NCBI RefSeq assembly: GCF_945859705.1
Contig: NC_079136.1
Location: forward strand, 117,363,028-117,427,027
Length of the DNA stretch: 64,000 bases
Origin: Episyrphus balteatus
Lineage: Eukaryota; Arthropoda; Insecta; Diptera; Syrphidae
Direction: 5' to 3'
This document shows, one piece after another, positions 62,516 through 64,000 of this stretch. The notes under the pieces were generated by a model. That model did not search any database and had not been told where the DNA came from. It saw only the letters and a program-made list of their open reading frames with translations. Each line of letters opens with the position of its first letter. Position 1 is the stretch's first letter. The translations under genes were made by a program, and so were the position numbers.

Positions 62516-63533
62516 ATTTTTACTTGCGATATAGGTACTATAGGGCAAGTTTAGGATTCGTAAAAAAAACCGAACTCGAGATAACAATTTTACATGACAT
62601 TACGATGATGGAGAATGCCAAAAAAGTGGGTCCGGCAATTCTGTCTGTCTGTCTGTCTATCTGTCTGTCTGTAAGAACCTCGAGCTACAGCCTAAACTAC
62701 TGAAGTGATTTTCTTCAAACTTGGTAGTTAACAGTTTTGGGTGATTCCCTAGAGGAGAAATTGAAGTTTTTTTTTAGGACCAAAACTAACGGTACCTGTC
62801 ATATAACGAAAACAGAAAAGTTGATTTATTTCAAAAACGGCTCTAACGATTTTGATTAAAATTTTTCTGCTTACTTTTACAGATAAGAGCCTATTTTGAT
62901 AATAAAAAAAATATTTTTTGTACCGTTATTAACGGTACCTGCCATAGAACGGTTTTTTGGATTTATGAATTTCTCAAAAACCACAAAACAGATTTCGACC
63001 AAATTTTTAATACAGAAACGTTTAAACAATCATTATTTAAAAAAATTTTTAATTTTTCAAAAAACACTCTTTTGGATTTTTAAAAAATATTTCAAAATTT
63101 TTTTTTGAAAAATCAATTTTTTTGAAACGAGTAGGTGAAAAATTTTGAAATTTTGTTTTTATGTGTAAATTAATTATTTATTCAAAATAGAATATCAACT
63201 TTTTTTTTGAAAAATATTAGAAAATTTTTAGGTATATAGAAAAAATTATTTTTTTAAAAAACGGCTCTAACGATTTTCGAAAATTTTTTTCTAAAAATTC
63301 CTTTTTATACTAGAAATAAAATGGCATACTTAGTTTTTTGCAAAAGACAAACGGCATTTAATTATTTATAAAAACAGATTTTATTTTTTTTTGCACCACT
63401 AACGAAATTCCGTTAAAATATCAAATTTTAAATTTTCCCTTATTTTGTTCAATGAAAAACTTTAACATTAGAGTAACTTTTACCATAAGAGCAAGTATGT
63501 ACGTGCGACCCCAGTCGTGCAATTTATTTCATG
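62516..63533 (-). mobile_element. hairpin-ended dispersed element, most complete copy, reversed
   Basis: One end is TTTTTACTTGCGATATAGGT (62518-62537). The other is CATAAGAGCAAGTATGTACG, then TGCGACCCCAGTCGTGCAAT (63484-63524). A CTGT/CTAT tetranucleotide tract lies at 62641-62672, next to GAGCTACAGCCTAAACTACT. Further in are ACTAACGGTACCTGTCATAT, CGGCTCTAACGATTTTGAT and GTACCGTTATTAACGG. A GTCT tract beside a conserved block recalls the dipteran mini-me/DINE-1 type of non-autonomous element (family knowledge, comparison not run). No protein is encoded. Confidence 0.7.
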
Positions 63534-63860
63534 TGAAAGGGTGTTTTTTTTTTGTAGGTGTCGTGTAGAAAAAATGTAGGTCTATAGCATAAACTAAGTT
63601 ATAATAATGGTACCTTATTGAAACTTCGGAATTTTGTTACTTTTGAAATTGGAAGCAAGAATCTGACGTGTCTATATGAGAATATCATGGTTAGAAGGGT
63701 GTTTTTTTGATTGAAAAAATTGGTGCGCCACACTTACAAAATTTGGTAAGAACGTTGGTATAGAAAGCAAGAATAAAGAGTTTTTAGAAAATAATTTTGG
63801 ATGAAAGGGTGTTTTTTCAGATATTTGGTAAGTTCTCCAAAAATAACACCCTTTCACTCA
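63534..63860 (-). repeat. tandem units marked by GAAAGGGTGTTTTTT
   Basis: GAAAGGGTGTTTTTT or AGAAGGGTGTTTTTTT occurs at about 63536, 63691 and 63803, and inverted as AACACCCTTTCACTC at 63847. Spacing is about 110-155 bp. It is the reverse-complement counterpart of the set at 15.6-16.1 kb, and again adjoins a hairpin-ended element copy. Confidence 0.6.
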
Positions 63861-64000
63861 AATAATTTTTTTTTGGCTTTGATGATAAAATAAACGTTTA
63901 TACCTACCTACTTAAATTCTTCGGCACAAATCATTTTTTTTTTTTTTTTTGTACTATTTCCTTGAAAAAAAACATCCTTTCACTCTCCCTCTTTTCCAAA

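Noticed and set aside
1..64000. CRISPR array
   Set aside because: The direct repeats are either contiguous or several hundred bases apart and A/T-rich. No spacer pattern and no prokaryotic genes are seen.

Overview
The window is AT-rich animal DNA, most likely from an insect and probably a fly. It has large introns full of homopolymer runs, canonical GT-AG splice sites, many short non-autonomous transposons, and one recognisable host gene of the arthropod beaten path (beat) family. There are no bacterial-type operons, ribosome binding sites, rRNA genes or CRISPR arrays. Species and beat paralogue cannot be fixed from the sequence alone.

Positions 1-31,352 hold the 3' part of the beat-like gene on the + strand. 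Five exons (8985-9120, 14860-14993, 21607-21729, 25107-25305, 30958-31352) join with compatible phases (0/1, 1/0, 0/0, 0/1, 1/stop). They encode the last 328 residues: the end of the first immunoglobulin domain, the second immunoglobulin-like domain, a Gly/Ser linker, one membrane segment and a basic Ser/Thr-rich tail. The signal peptide and the start of the first Ig domain were not found and probably lie left of the window. The introns are 3.4-6.6 kb. They carry arrays of a roughly 300-bp repeat (11.3-12.7 kb and 19.5-20.7 kb), copies of a dispersed element with a conserved hairpin end, a 1.8-kb inverted-repeat element (26.7-28.5 kb) and smaller repeats. A 715-bp MITE with 31-bp perfect inverted repeats lies upstream at 4.05-4.77 kb.

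From 31.35 kb to the end I recognise no intact host gene. The first 4.5 kb beyond the stop codon is extremely A/T rich with many AATAAA signals. Beyond that come a 36.5-37.3 kb inverted-repeat element, a two-strand-open minisatellite (40.55-41.05 kb), a pure 1.58-kb (AATTGT)n tract (42.08-43.66 kb), and a frameshifted, internally deleted copy of a transposon-associated gene (47.77-48.38 kb). Further right are reverse-oriented copies of the 300-bp repeat (47.1, 48.8 and 53.2 kb), two foldback elements with GC-richer arms (51.46-53.13 and 59.91-60.59 kb, the second enclosing a tRNA-like sequence), a 1.2-kb element with 178-bp inverted repeats (56.8-58.03 kb), and a near-complete copy of the hairpin-ended family (62.5-63.5 kb).

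I see no new multi-gene system. What deserves a second look is the repeat ecology: several families without an obvious name, recurring many times in one 64-kb window, some with clear ends and target-site duplications.
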